Of a stretch of DNA of 64,000 nt, positions 8,541-17,164 are shown piece after piece; the first letter of the stretch is position 1; every line of letters starts with the position of its first letter. The notes beneath the pieces are model-generated. The model made no database searches and was not told the origin of the DNA. It was given only the letters and a program-made list of their open reading frames with translations. The stretch is from positions 1-64,000 of the forward strand of contig CAMAXY010000004.1 in the NCBI GenBank assembly GCA_945862215.1. Direction: 5' to 3'. Position numbers and translations under genes: made by a program. Origin of the DNA: Singulisphaera sp. GP187 (GTDB lineage Bacteria > Planctomycetota > Phycisphaerae > Phycisphaerales > SM1A02).

Positions 8541-9479
8541 ATGCGCGCCGACGCGATCTGCATCGCGGACGAGACGGATCCGCGAATCATTTCTTTTCGT
8601 GGCGTTCGTGACGCGGACCTACGCGGTCGCGACGAACTCTTTTGTGTTGAAAGTCCTCGGGTTGTGCGGCGTTTTTTGTATGCGCTGCTCGCGCACAAAC
8701 GCGCCGCATCCACCGCGCCAAGAGTCGCGCTGCACTCGTTGTTGCTCACCCCCGCCGCCGCAGAATCTTTGGACGATGTCTTGCGCAAACTTCTTGGTGA
8801 AGATTCGAAGGATGTCCAACCAAAAATCCCGATCTATATCGCAGACGAAACATGCATGACACGACTCGCTGGATACAAAATGCACAAGGGTGCTTTGGCG
8901 CTGGGATTTCGGCCGCAAGAGACCACGACTGAAGCAATGCTTGCAGTTCTTGCGAAGTCGGAAAATTTACTGATCACTTCTGGCGTTGTTCTGACCGACA
9001 ACATCGGCGCAATTTTTCGAGCTGCAGGATCGTTCGGCGGCGTTGGAGTTTTGCTTGCGGGCGGATCATCAGACCCTTTGCATCGCAAAGTGATTCGAGT
9101 TTCTTCTGGACGTGTGTTTACAGTTCCGTGGGCAGAATCGAATGACATCCTCGGCGATCTCGCGCGACTGCGATGTGATCACGGCTTTGCATTGATCGCT
9201 GCGGAGGACACGACTGACGCTGTGCCAATCGACGAAGTTTTTCAATTGCCCGCGATCAAAAATGCCCGAAGAATTGCAGTGATTCTGGGTTCTGAAGGAG
9301 CGGGAGTTTCTGCGGAGATTCGCGCAATGTGCGATGCAACCTCGGTCATTCCAATGGCAAATCCAAACGCATTGATGGAACCAAGCGACCGACCAAGCTT
9401 GAACGTCTCGGTTGCGTCAGCCCTCTTCTTGCATCGATTGAGCAGCGCCCGAAGCCATGCCAGCGCCACGCACAGCTGA
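8541..9479 (+). CDS. TrmH/SpoU-family RNA 2'-O-methyltransferase
   Basis: This 312-residue protein has the three SPOUT knot motifs: VLTDNIGAIFRAAGSFG near 153, AVILGSEGAGVS near 250 and a SLNVSVASALFLHRL C-terminal motif near 285. The N-terminal half matches substrate-binding domains of 23S rRNA or tRNA ribose methyltransferases. The methyl donor is S-adenosylmethionine; the exact target nucleotide cannot be named. It begins 2 bp after the second MCE gene. Its last 63 bp overlap the 3' end of murA on the other strand. Confidence 0.88.
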   Translation: MRADAICIADETDPRIISFRGVRDADLRGRDELFCVESPRVVRRFLYALLAHKRAASTAPRVALHSLLLTPAAAESLDDVLRKLLGEDSKDVQPKIPIYIADETCMTRLAGYKMHKGALALGFRPQETTTEAMLAVLAKSENLLITSGVVLTDNIGAIFRAAGSFGGVGVLLAGGSSDPLHRKVIRVSSGRVFTVPWAESNDILGDLARLRCDHGFALIAAEDTTDAVPIDEVFQLPAIKNARRIAVILGSEGAGVSAEIRAMCDATSVIPMANPNALMEPSDRPSLNVSVASALFLHRLSSARSHASATHS

Positions 9480-10781
9480 TGTATCGGCGTTTGCAGGTTT
9501 GTCGCTGACGCGTTCTATCTTCGCTCCAAGACTTCGCAGCGTTTCTTCCATGCGTTGATATCCGCGGTCAAGGTGATAGACACGGTTCACCGTGGTTTCG
9601 CCTTCTGCTGCAAGACCCGCCAACACAAGACTGGCCGATGCGCGCAGATCGCTCGCCATGACTTCTGCACCAACAAGACGAGGAACTCCAGTCACGACAA
9701 CAGTTGGACCATGTCGAAGGAGTTGCGCTCCCATACGGAGCAATTCCGCGACGTGCATAAATCGCTCGGGATAGATTTTTTCAGTGATCACAGAATTGCC
9801 GGTCGCATTGCAGAGCAGCGCCATAAATTGCGCCTGAAGATCCGTTGGAAATCCTGGATGTGGCTGCGTGGTGATGACCGTGGGATTGAGATGTCTTTGA
9901 CTGGTCACTCGAACTGTGCAACAACGCTCGTCTGCATCTGGAGTGATTTTCTGAATATCAACGCCGATCAGGCCGAGTCGATCAACCACGGCAAGCAGAG
10001 AATCGTAGGGAAAATCATCAATAATGATCTCGCCATTTGTGATCGCTGCTGCGATTGCGTATGTTCCCGCCACGATTCGATCGGGCATAACGCGGTGACT
10101 TGTTCCGCCGAGTTCGTCCACTCCATCGATGATGATGCGTGGACCACCTGCACCGCGAATTTTCGCGCCCATCGAAATCAGCATGTCGGCGAGATCCACA
10201 ACTTCTGGCTCGCACGCAGCACTTTCAATGACTGTTCTTCCAAGCGCCAAAGTTGCGGCGCTCATCACATTGGCAGTTCCCAAGACTGTCGATCCGTATG
10301 GACCGCCAAGGAAAACCGTTGCGCCGCGAAGACGATCGGCACTCGCGTGAATGTTTCCGTTGCGCAGTTCAATCTTCGCGCCAAGTTTTTCCAGACCGCG
10401 CAAATGAAGATCGACTGGTCGATCACCAAACGCACATCCTCCCGGCATCGAGATGATTGCTTTCTTGCGGCGAGCGAGCATTGGCCCAAGCACGCAAATC
10501 GAAGCGCGCATCGTTCGGACTTGTTCGTATGGCGCCTCAATGGAATTCGGATCTTTCGTTTCCATCGTCACCCGATCATCGCCGAGATGAACATCGACGC
10601 CGAGCGTGTTGAGCAACCGCCGCATGTTGGCGATGTCCGCCAGACTTGCAACATTGGTCAGCGTGACAGGTTCATTCGTCAGAAGGCAAGTTGCCATCAA
10701 CGGCAATGCAGCATTCTTCGCACCTTCCACTCGGATCCGCCCAGAAAGTCGTTGACCACCTTGAATGACGAACTTGTCCAT
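9417..10781 (-). CDS. murA: UDP-N-acetylglucosamine 1-carboxyvinyltransferase
   Basis: This 454-residue enzyme transfers enolpyruvate from PEP to UDP-GlcNAc, the first committed step of peptidoglycan synthesis. It shows GGQRLSGRIRVEGAKNAALP with the conserved Lys22, and the catalytic loop PGGCAFGDRPVDLHLRGL with Cys116, so it should be fosfomycin-sensitive in principle. The longest frame extends to 10835, but a clear AAGGAGG at 10788-10794 precedes ATG 10781 by six bases, fixing the start at MDKFVIQGG. The C-terminal 30 residues after the enolpyruvyl-transferase fold look disordered and are encoded partly within the overlap with the trmH-like gene. Cell-wall genes are otherwise not clustered here except alr at the left edge. 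Confidence 0.96.
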   Translation of the reverse strand: MDKFVIQGGQRLSGRIRVEGAKNAALPLMATCLLTNEPVTLTNVASLADIANMRRLLNTLGVDVHLGDDRVTMETKDPNSIEAPYEQVRTMRASICVLGPMLARRKKAIISMPGGCAFGDRPVDLHLRGLEKLGAKIELRNGNIHASADRLRGATVFLGGPYGSTVLGTANVMSAATLALGRTVIESAACEPEVVDLADMLISMGAKIRGAGGPRIIIDGVDELGGTSHRVMPDRIVAGTYAIAAAITNGEIIIDDFPYDSLLAVVDRLGLIGVDIQKITPDADERCCTVRVTSQRHLNPTVITTQPHPGFPTDLQAQFMALLCNATGNSVITEKIYPERFMHVAELLRMGAQLLRHGPTVVVTGVPRLVGAEVMASDLRASASLVLAGLAAEGETTVNRVYHLDRGYQRMEETLRSLGAKIERVSDKPANADTSAVRGAGMASGAAQSMQEEG

Positions 10782-10787
10782 GGCGAT

Positions 10788-10794
10788 CCTCCTT
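10788..10794 (-). promoter_or_regulatory. Strong Shine-Dalgarno of murA
   Basis: The reverse strand reads AAGGAGG, six bases before the ATG at 10781. It decides the start against the upstream in-frame codon at 10835. Confidence 0.85.
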
Positions 10795-10993
10795 GATCGC
10801 GTCGTGCGTTTCATCGGATACCCCATTTGACGCACGGCGTGTCAAGGAGGCGTTCGTGGCGGCAACTCGCGCCACTTCGTGCAACATATTTCGGCGGTTC
10901 GACCCCTGCGGGCTTACAATTTCTTCCCGAGTTCTTGCATTCTTCATTCTTGTTCTCTCCCAGATCTTTGGAACTTCCTACGATTGTGATGCG

Positions 10994-12001
10994 ATGACAG
11001 TCCACCTCAACGACCCACTCCTTCCTGAAGCAAAAATGCACGTCGTCCTGCCCGGCGCGCCTGTTGTTGCGCGCATAGCTTCGAGCGATTCCTGTATCCG
11101 CGGGAAATCCGCAAGTTTTGTGCGTCACATTGGCATCGATCTTGCAGGAACACCGCTCGAAGGAACATTCTTGGCTGGACAATCATTCGGTGTCGTCGTG
11201 CCAGGCGTTGACAGCAAAGGGCGACCCCATAAAGTGCGCCTCTACTCGATCGCAAGTCCTTCCTATGGTGAAGATGGATTCGGGCGGATCATTTCAACGA
11301 CCTGCAAACGAACAATCGAAGAAATTCCCGACCAAGATGACCCAAGCCGATCTGACGGTCATCCGCTCATCTTGGGAGTTTGCAGCAATTGGCTCTGCGA
11401 TCAATCCGTAGGCAGCGAAATTCTCGTTTCTGGACCCAACGGAAAACGATTTGTTCTGCCTGTCAATCATTCAGATCATGATTATATTTTTATGGCAACC
11501 GGAACAGGCATCGCTCCATTCCGTGGAATGATTCACGAGTTGCTTGTTGGGCCTCCCGCCGGCTCGCCCGCTCACGCGAAGTGGTCGGGCCCATGCCAAA
11601 GTAAAATCCATCTGGTGATGGGCGCTCCGTATCGAACCGACTTGCTCTACGACAGCTGGTTGCGCGATCTTGCAAGCACGCATCCGAATTTTACGTATCA
11701 CACGGTCATCAGTCGTGAACCACTCCAACAGCCTGGACACGGACCGCACACGCATCATTATGTAGACGCACGTTTGGATTTTTTCAGACCGCTCTTGGAA
11801 TCCAATCGAACTCTGATCTACGCATGTGGTTTGGCGGGAATGCAGGTTGGGATTTTCAAGGCGCTCGCAATTGCTGGACTTGGCGGACAATATCTGACAG
11901 TGCACGAGGAGATCGCCGCGATTGCACCGTCCGAGTGGACCACCGAGCAGATCAAGCGCCGAGTGCGGCCGACGCATCGGTGCATGCTTGAGGTTTATTA
12001 A
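10994..12001 (+). CDS. Plant-type ferredoxin-NADP+ reductase
   Basis: This 335-residue flavoprotein resembles the plastid/cyanobacterial FNR family. It has the FAD motif RLYSIAS near 85, the GVCSNWLCDQ segment near 130, SGPNGKRFVLP, the NADP motif GTGIAPFRG, YACGLAGM, and a C-terminal tyrosine (LEVY end) that stacks on the flavin in this family. It should move electrons between NADP(H) and ferredoxin or flavodoxin. The frame is open back to 10793, but that part runs into the murA leader; I prefer ATG 10994, which gives a family-like length, although no good ribosome-binding site is seen. It is divergent from murA. No ferredoxin gene lies next to it. No photosynthesis genes are seen, so a heterotrophic redox role is likely. 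Confidence 0.86.
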   Translation: MTVHLNDPLLPEAKMHVVLPGAPVVARIASSDSCIRGKSASFVRHIGIDLAGTPLEGTFLAGQSFGVVVPGVDSKGRPHKVRLYSIASPSYGEDGFGRIISTTCKRTIEEIPDQDDPSRSDGHPLILGVCSNWLCDQSVGSEILVSGPNGKRFVLPVNHSDHDYIFMATGTGIAPFRGMIHELLVGPPAGSPAHAKWSGPCQSKIHLVMGAPYRTDLLYDSWLRDLASTHPNFTYHTVISREPLQQPGHGPHTHHYVDARLDFFRPLLESNRTLIYACGLAGMQVGIFKALAIAGLGGQYLTVHEEIAAIAPSEWTTEQIKRRVRPTHRCMLEVY

Positions 12002-12096
12002 GAAATCGTTGTGTCCGAGCAGTTTTTCAGCGGTTTTTTCACTCCCATCTGCATCCAAGTTGGACGATAACGATAGAAAATCAGTACTTTTTTTGC

Positions 12097-12111
12097 CCGC
12101 ATTGAATGCGG
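12097..12111. promoter_or_regulatory. Short dyad upstream of the TPR gene
   Basis: A perfect 6-bp inverted repeat (CCGCAT, three-base spacer, ATGCGG) lies 26 bp before the TPR start, directly after a T-rich run. It could be an operator or a leader hairpin; no factor can be named. Confidence 0.35.
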
Positions 12112-12136
12112 TCGATACTAGAATTGAATATCACCT

Positions 12137-13564
12137 ATGGCAGACGATTCTGGCGAATGGACAAGTGCAGAAGCTCGCGTTGAACGCGCGCGAGGTTTGT
12201 TCCAATCTGGAAAACTTGAAGAAGCTGCGACCCAACTTCGGCGCGCGCTTGCGACCGAACCAGATCGTGGCGAGTGGCATCACAATCTTGCCGTGACACT
12301 TGATGCGCTGGGTCGACATCCCGAAGCGCTCGCTTCCTATGAGCGAGCGATCGAACTTCTTCCAAATCATGCACACGCGCTTCTTGGCGCAGCGCAAGGA
12401 TCGATTCGCACAGGACACCCTGATCAATGCGTTCGATATTGCGAGCGCGTGTCAAAGATCGATTCCAAACTCGAGCCCGGATATTCGATGAGAATCATGG
12501 CGCTTGGAATGCTGAATCGATTTGAGGAAGCCGAGTCTGTGTATTTTCTTGCACAACAATATTTGACTGAAATGCCTTTGTGTTTGGTCGAGATGGCAAA
12601 TATTCTTGCGCAACAAGGAAAGTTCGAGCGGTCGATCTGGTGTTATCGCGAAGCGATGTCGCAGAATCCAAAACTCGTTGCAGTAAAGACTCGTCTTGGA
12701 ATCGTCTTTCTTCGAGCAGGACAATTGGAATCCGCGCATCAAGTCTTGATGCAAGCACTGCGCGAACAACCAGGCGATTCTGGCACATTGCTCGCACTTG
12801 GTCGCACGCTTGAAGGATTAGGACGCACCGTTGAAGCCGAAGAAAAATATCGACGAATTATCGAACTCGAACCTGCGAATCATGCTGCGCATATTCGACT
12901 TGGCGATATCGCTCTGCGCGCAGGTCGATTGGACGAAGCGCGCGCTGCATATTCGCTTGTGATCACCCTTGGCGTAACGGACACCGCCGTACGATTGCGC
13001 TTGGTGGAAGCCCTTTCGCGCTTGAACTTGCGCAACGAGGCAGGGCGACATCTTGAAGAACTTTTTGCCCGTGCAAATATCCCAGCCAATTCACCCGTCG
13101 TTGAAGATCCGTCAATTGCGCTGGGAGCTGCAGGAACCGCAATTGAATGTGGCCGACCAGCAGTGGCGATTCGAATTCTCACCGCTTCGCTGAAACGACA
13201 TGCAAAGGACGAACGACTTGTGCGAAGACTCGCGCGGGCTCAGTTCGAATCCGGAGATCGTGTTGGAGGTCGTCGCACGACGCGTCGAATGCTTGCGCTA
13301 AACAGAAACTGCATGGAGACTCTGCACAACATCGCTCTCGATGCGATGACTCATGGAGAACTTCGCCGAGCATCTGCAGCGATTGCCCGCGGATTAAAAT
13401 TGCAACCTGCAGATCATGGACTGCGCAGAATTCGCCTGCGAATCGTAGGGATTCGCATGAAAGAATATCTCCGATCGACATCGCGTCGAATCGAGATTGC
13501 AATCAAGTGGATTGTCGATCGAATCAAATCGATCAAACGACCGATCAGTTTGCTGCGTTCGTGA
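12137..13564 (+). CDS. Tetratricopeptide-repeat protein
   Basis: This 475-residue protein is built of consecutive 34-residue TPR helical hairpins from about residue 10 to 430, for example the copies containing ALGRHPEALASYERAIELLP and GQLESAHQVLMQALREQPGD. No signal peptide is evident, so it is probably a cytoplasmic scaffold. The last 40 residues are strongly basic (Arg/Lys rich, ending KRPISLLRS), which could bind nucleic acid or a membrane surface. No catalytic domain is visible. Its final 20 bp overlap the 3' end of rpsR on the other strand. The partner and process are unknown. Confidence 0.85.
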   Translation: MADDSGEWTSAEARVERARGLFQSGKLEEAATQLRRALATEPDRGEWHHNLAVTLDALGRHPEALASYERAIELLPNHAHALLGAAQGSIRTGHPDQCVRYCERVSKIDSKLEPGYSMRIMALGMLNRFEEAESVYFLAQQYLTEMPLCLVEMANILAQQGKFERSIWCYREAMSQNPKLVAVKTRLGIVFLRAGQLESAHQVLMQALREQPGDSGTLLALGRTLEGLGRTVEAEEKYRRIIELEPANHAAHIRLGDIALRAGRLDEARAAYSLVITLGVTDTAVRLRLVEALSRLNLRNEAGRHLEELFARANIPANSPVVEDPSIALGAAGTAIECGRPAVAIRILTASLKRHAKDERLVRRLARAQFESGDRVGGRRTTRRMLALNRNCMETLHNIALDAMTHGELRRASAAIARGLKLQPADHGLRRIRLRIVGIRMKEYLRSTSRRIEIAIKWIVDRIKSIKRPISLLRS

Positions 13565-13781
13565 AAGGCAGAAGCGCCATAAATCGCGCGCGCTTGACAG
13601 CCTGCCCAAGCATCGACTGATCTCCAGCGGACATCTCCAAACGCTTTCGCGAAAGCAGTTTTCCGTTTTGGGTCATCGCACGGCGAAGTTCATCCACCTG
13701 CTTGTAATCGATGAAGAGACGACCCTTTGCATCTTTTTGGCGGCGAATGACTGGAGGAGGAGGTGCTTGAAATTGAGACAT
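13545..13781 (-). CDS. rpsR: 30S ribosomal protein bS18
   Basis: The 78-residue product matches bS18: YKQVDELRRAM, the GKLLSRKR segment and the C-terminal AVKRARFMALLPF core that contacts bS6 and 16S rRNA on the platform. Length fits the family. A GGAAAG ribosome-binding site precedes the ATG at 13781. In many bacteria rpsR sits with rpsF, ssb and rplI; here it stands alone between a TPR gene and a phosphoesterase gene, and its last 20 bp overlap the convergent TPR gene. Confidence 0.93.
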   Translation of the reverse strand: MSQFQAPPPPVIRRQKDAKGRLFIDYKQVDELRRAMTQNGKLLSRKRLEMSAGDQSMLGQAVKRARFMALLPFTNAAN

Positions 13782-13969
13782 AATTTCTTTCCACGGCGCA
13801 ATGCGCCGACCGCGAATCCTTCCGTCTTGGGCTTATGCGGTTTCGCACCAAGAAGTTCGCCACGGACCCCATTGAGAGGGCTTCCAGAACATCTGGAAGC
13901 AGCGAGTCGGATAGGGTATCCGATCCCTCGCCGAATGCCAAGCCCTGACCAGCCCCAACGCCCTCCCCA

Positions 13970-14824
13970 ATGCCGCGAACCCTGATTTTATCTGATCTGC
14001 ACCTTGGATTGCCCGATGTTCCCTGCGGTCGACCGCCACGAACGCCAGAAACCCTCGCTCCCCTTTTCCAAGCGAGCGATCGTGTCATTTTGAATGGTGA
14101 TACGGCTGATATTCACCACAGACATCACCGAGATCAAGCGCTGAAGTTGCTCGATGCGACTTTGAATCTTGCAGCGCGCTTCGGCGTTTCTGTGACGCGC
14201 ATCAATGGCAATCACGATTACGACCCAGCGCAATTGGACTTTGTCGATCTCTTTGAAGGCGCAATCTTGGTGACGCATGGTCACGCATTCAGCGATTCGA
14301 TGTTGCCGTGGACTCCAGCGCACAAGATCATCAGCCGAACTCTGTTTGCAGCGCGCGAGCGAAATGAAAAAACGCTCGAAGGTTTTCTCGCCGCCGCAGG
14401 CGAAGCATCGATGTCGCAGTGGAATGAGCCCGTGACATACACAGAGCCGACTGCGCTGATTTCCATTGGGCTCAATCCATTTCGAGTGGCGAAAGTTCTC
14501 GCATGGTGGAGAAATTATCCACGTGAAGCTGCACACTTTGTAGATCGATTTCGTCCTGCAGCGAAACTGTTGGTCTGCGGACACTCGCATCGCGCTGGTT
14601 CGTGGATGACTGGTGCCACACCCGCCAGTACGCGAAGACATGTCATAAACACTGGTGGATTTACATTTCCATCATCGCCGCGCGCTGTGATGATCGACGA
14701 TTCTGCCACCGAACTTTCTGTTGAATTGCGTGCGATCCGTCACCGCGGTGGACGTTACGAACTTGCGGCACGCGAGAGCGCAAGCTGTTGGCGCATCCAA
14801 AGACCTGCATCTGATGCGCGTTGA
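13970..14824 (+). CDS. Calcineurin-like metallophosphoesterase
   Basis: This 284-residue protein has the five metal-binding blocks of the family: SDLHLG near 8-13, NGDTAD near 42-47, INGNHDYD near 80, VTHGHAFS near 102 and CGHSHRAG near 204. It should hydrolyse a phosphomonoester or diester using two metal ions. The order and spacing resemble UDP-2,3-diacylglucosamine hydrolase (LpxH)-like and YkuE-like enzymes, but no membrane anchor is seen and the substrate cannot be fixed. The last 70 bp overlap the convergent HMG-CoA lyase-type gene, and its final 15 residues have no family resemblance. Confidence 0.82.
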   Translation: MPRTLILSDLHLGLPDVPCGRPPRTPETLAPLFQASDRVILNGDTADIHHRHHRDQALKLLDATLNLAARFGVSVTRINGNHDYDPAQLDFVDLFEGAILVTHGHAFSDSMLPWTPAHKIISRTLFAARERNEKTLEGFLAAAGEASMSQWNEPVTYTEPTALISIGLNPFRVAKVLAWWRNYPREAAHFVDRFRPAAKLLVCGHSHRAGSWMTGATPASTRRHVINTGGFTFPSSPRAVMIDDSATELSVELRAIRHRGGRYELAARESASCWRIQRPASDAR

Positions 14825-15636
14825 ATGTCGATGTTGGTGTCGAAGCCTGCGCTGACAATCGCATGCGCCAATGTTTCTGTTGCGACATTTCCCGCTGAGC
14901 CCGGCGCATATGGACAACCACCCAATCCAGCGACGCTCGAATCGAAAGACCGAACGCCAATTTCCAAAGCACGCAATGCGCATGCGATCGCTTGACCGTG
15001 CGTGTCGTGCAAATGCAGAGTCGTCTTGCTTGGTTCGATTATGTGTGCAACGGCTTGATAAAGTCGCGAGATCGAATCTGCATCCGCGGCTCCAATCGTG
15101 TCGCCAAGATCGATTTCGTCGACACCCATTTCTAGAAGTCGTGCGCATACTTCAACGACTTGCGAGGGATCAACTTGACCGTCGTATGGACATCGAATGA
15201 TGCAACTGACATATCCGCGTACGGGTTTTCCAGCCGCTTTCGTGCGCGACACAACGGGAGCGATGCGCGCAATCACTTCATCAATCGATCCATTTGTATT
15301 GCGTGTGCTGAATCCCTCCGTCGCAGAGACAAAGACCGACACTTTGTCGACGCGTGCTTCGAGCGCTTCGTCGAGCCCTCGTTCGTTTGGCACAAGCGCC
15401 GAATAGATCGTGCCAGCACGACGCGTGATGCCGCGCATGACTTCGGATGCATCGCCAAGTTGCGGAACCCACTTTGCGCTGACAAAGCTGGTCACTTCGA
15501 TCTCTGGAAATCCCGCAGCGGAGAGTTGATCGACAAATTGAATCTTGATTGCAGTTGGAATACGGACGGATTCGTTTTGCAAGCCATCGCGAGGACCAAC
15601 TTCAGTCATCCGCACCTTGGGTCGATCGATAGTCAT
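14755..15636 (-). CDS. Hydroxymethylglutaryl-CoA lyase family protein
   Basis: This 293-residue TIM-barrel protein has EVGPRDGLQNE near residues 12-22 (metal and catalytic Arg), a SFVSAKWVPQ segment, DTIGAAD, the metal ligands LHLHDTHGQ near 204 and the HMGL signature SVAGLGGCPYAPG with the active-site cysteine near 238. The enzyme cleaves 3-hydroxy-3-methylglutaryl-CoA to acetyl-CoA and acetoacetate in leucine degradation. No other leucine-degradation gene is near. The ATG at 15636 overlaps the stop of the upstream 61-codon gene by four bases, so the two are probably translated together. Its 3' end overlaps the phosphoesterase gene by 70 bp. Confidence 0.92.
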   Translation of the reverse strand: MTIDRPKVRMTEVGPRDGLQNESVRIPTAIKIQFVDQLSAAGFPEIEVTSFVSAKWVPQLGDASEVMRGITRRAGTIYSALVPNERGLDEALEARVDKVSVFVSATEGFSTRNTNGSIDEVIARIAPVVSRTKAAGKPVRGYVSCIIRCPYDGQVDPSQVVEVCARLLEMGVDEIDLGDTIGAADADSISRLYQAVAHIIEPSKTTLHLHDTHGQAIACALRALEIGVRSFDSSVAGLGGCPYAPGSAGNVATETLAHAIVSAGFDTNIDIQRASDAGLWMRQQLALSRAASS

Positions 15637-15818
15637 GATTTCTTCTCGGCACTGCGCTTGGATGAAGCGTCAAATTTCCGTTGCTCTTCTCGCGCAGCGC
15701 GCCGAAAAAGAATGAGTGCAAATACTGTGACTCCCACTGAAAGTATTGCGGCGGCGATAAACAAGATCACATCTGGTGTGAATGCCCATTCGTTTTCGGT
15801 GATTGCCTGGGGGTTCAT
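15633..15818 (-). CDS. Small single-span membrane protein
   Basis: This 61-residue ORF has a hydrophobic segment at about residues 13-39 (VILFIAAAILSVGVTVFALI) followed by an Arg/Lys-rich cytoplasmic tail, as in small membrane-anchored subunits. The stop overlaps the HMG-CoA lyase start (ATGA), supporting a real gene. Its ATG lies inside a G-rich tandem array (15801-15867), so the leader is C-rich on the coding strand and has no Shine-Dalgarno sequence. No family is recognised. Confidence 0.55.
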   Translation of the reverse strand: MNPQAITENEWAFTPDVILFIAAAILSVGVTVFALILFRRAAREEQRKFDASSKRSAEKKS

Positions 15819-15867
15819 GCGTGGGGGTTAAAGACTGGGGGTTAAAGCGTGGGGTTAAAGCCTGGGG
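15801..15867. repeat. Five-unit 13-14 bp tandem array
   Basis: Five consecutive units end in (C/G)TGGGG(G), the last three beginning TTAAAG; read on the minus strand the core is CCCCCAGG or CCCCCACG. The array sits between the ygfZ-like stop and the start of the 61-codon gene and includes that start codon. A related array lies at 55044-55128. Confidence 0.85.
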
Positions 15868-15868
15868 T

Positions 15869-17164
15869 TTAGATTTGCTTCTCAGAAGTTCCACTCTCAA
15901 CTGGAATTTTCACCGCCGCCAATTCCGCCTGAACAGTTGCGCGTTCGGGGCGACCATCAGCTGCAATGATCAACTCCGTCCCCGCAGACGAATGGGCATA
16001 ACGAACAGTTGCAAATCCCACGCATGCTGCGCCAAGCATTGGACTCATTGTGCTGCTTGTCACAACGCCAACTTCATCGCCAATCGACCCTTCGTTGCCG
16101 ACCGCAAAGATTTGCGCACTTTCAACGGGAAGTGAATCAGACATCATGCGAAATGCTCGAACGATTTGTTTCGGCTTGCCCAGACTGTTCATGCGCGCAA
16201 CAACTTCTTGCCCCAAATAGCACCCCTTGGTGAAAGAAACGCGCCGATCAATCAGCCCTGTTTCGTGTGGCAAACTTGCTGGACCAAAGTCGACTTCGAA
16301 GAGCGGAGTACCACCTTCAATGCGCGCCATATTGAAAGCATGCCAACCACATGGACGACCGCGACGTTGTCCACCCTGCAATAGGTCGTGAACACTCAGC
16401 AGTGAATTCCATAATGCGAGCGCACCGGTGCGTTCAACAAATATTTCGATTCCACAAACACCACACGTGTCGACGCGAGCAAGTACGCACGAGATGTCAC
16501 CAATCGACGTTGCAACGCAAGTATGAAGTGACGCAAGCGTTTCGACGGCTTGCGCATTTACACCTGCAAGCTCTAACAAATGAAGCGTTTCTGGACCATG
16601 CACAGCAAGGCGATAGTCGCGACTTGAAACATTGGCAATTGTCACATCTTCTGCAAAGACAAAGTTCGTGAGAGTTGTTGCCGTGTTGACTGCAACAGCA
16701 CGAGCGCAGTCAATGAGAATGCGATCGCCGATTTCGCACAACAACAGATCTGCTTCGATGCGACCTTTGCGATTCAACCAGAACGCTTCACGCGTGTGCC
16801 CCGTAGAAAATCCTTTCATGTCTTGCGTCAACATGCGCTGAAGAAACTCGACTCGGTCGCGACCACAAATTTCCAAAGTCCCCCGCTGCGGCTGATCGCA
16901 CAGCGCTGCGCCTCTGCGAATCGCTGCATATTCCGTCTCGACTCTGTCAAAGACACCAACGATTTCGGCGCTTTCTCCCCAAGGAATCCACGCAACTTGA
17001 GCAGCGTGGGTGGCGTGTGGGAAGTCAGCGGATCCACGAGCATCCTCGGCTGCAGTCGCACGCCGAGCGGTTTCGCCACTTGCAAATTCGTCATGACGTG
17101 CGCGCAGCGGTGACTCGGAGTGGAAGGAAGCGGAACTCATTGGAGAATCATAGACTCGTGTCAT
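15869..17164 (-). CDS. YgfZ/GcvT-like folate-binding protein
   Basis: This 431-residue protein carries the YgfZ/CAF17 hallmark KGCYLGQE near residue 325, preceded by a GcvT-type fold with VEFLQRMLTQDMKG near 105 and GLIDRRVSFT. YgfZ proteins bind tetrahydrofolate and help build or repair Fe-S clusters in proteins such as radical-SAM enzymes. The first 55 residues are low-complexity and Ala/Arg-rich and may not all be translated; ATG 17140 would remove eight of them. The start at 17164 shares its CATG with the M42 gene on the other strand. Confusion with aminomethyltransferase GcvT is possible but the KGCYxGQE motif favours YgfZ. Confidence 0.84.
   Translation of the reverse strand: MTRVYDSPMSSASFHSESPLRARHDEFASGETARRATAAEDARGSADFPHATHAAQVAWIPWGESAEIVGVFDRVETEYAAIRRGAALCDQPQRGTLEICGRDRVEFLQRMLTQDMKGFSTGHTREAFWLNRKGRIEADLLLCEIGDRILIDCARAVAVNTATTLTNFVFAEDVTIANVSSRDYRLAVHGPETLHLLELAGVNAQAVETLASLHTCVATSIGDISCVLARVDTCGVCGIEIFVERTGALALWNSLLSVHDLLQGGQRRGRPCGWHAFNMARIEGGTPLFEVDFGPASLPHETGLIDRRVSFTKGCYLGQEVVARMNSLGKPKQIVRAFRMMSDSLPVESAQIFAVGNEGSIGDEVGVVTSSTMSPMLGAACVGFATVRYAHSSAGTELIIAADGRPERATVQAELAAVKIPVESGTSEKQI

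Noticed and set aside
9555-10796. A 413-codon plus-strand frame opposite murA.
   Set aside because: murA on the other strand has all its motifs and a strong ribosome-binding site; the plus frame is rich in His, Arg and Cys with no domain.
10793-10993. Longer start of the FNR with a hydrophobic N-terminus.
   Set aside because: It would run from within the murA leader; the hydrophobic stretch is short and the family has no such extension, though it is not fully excluded.
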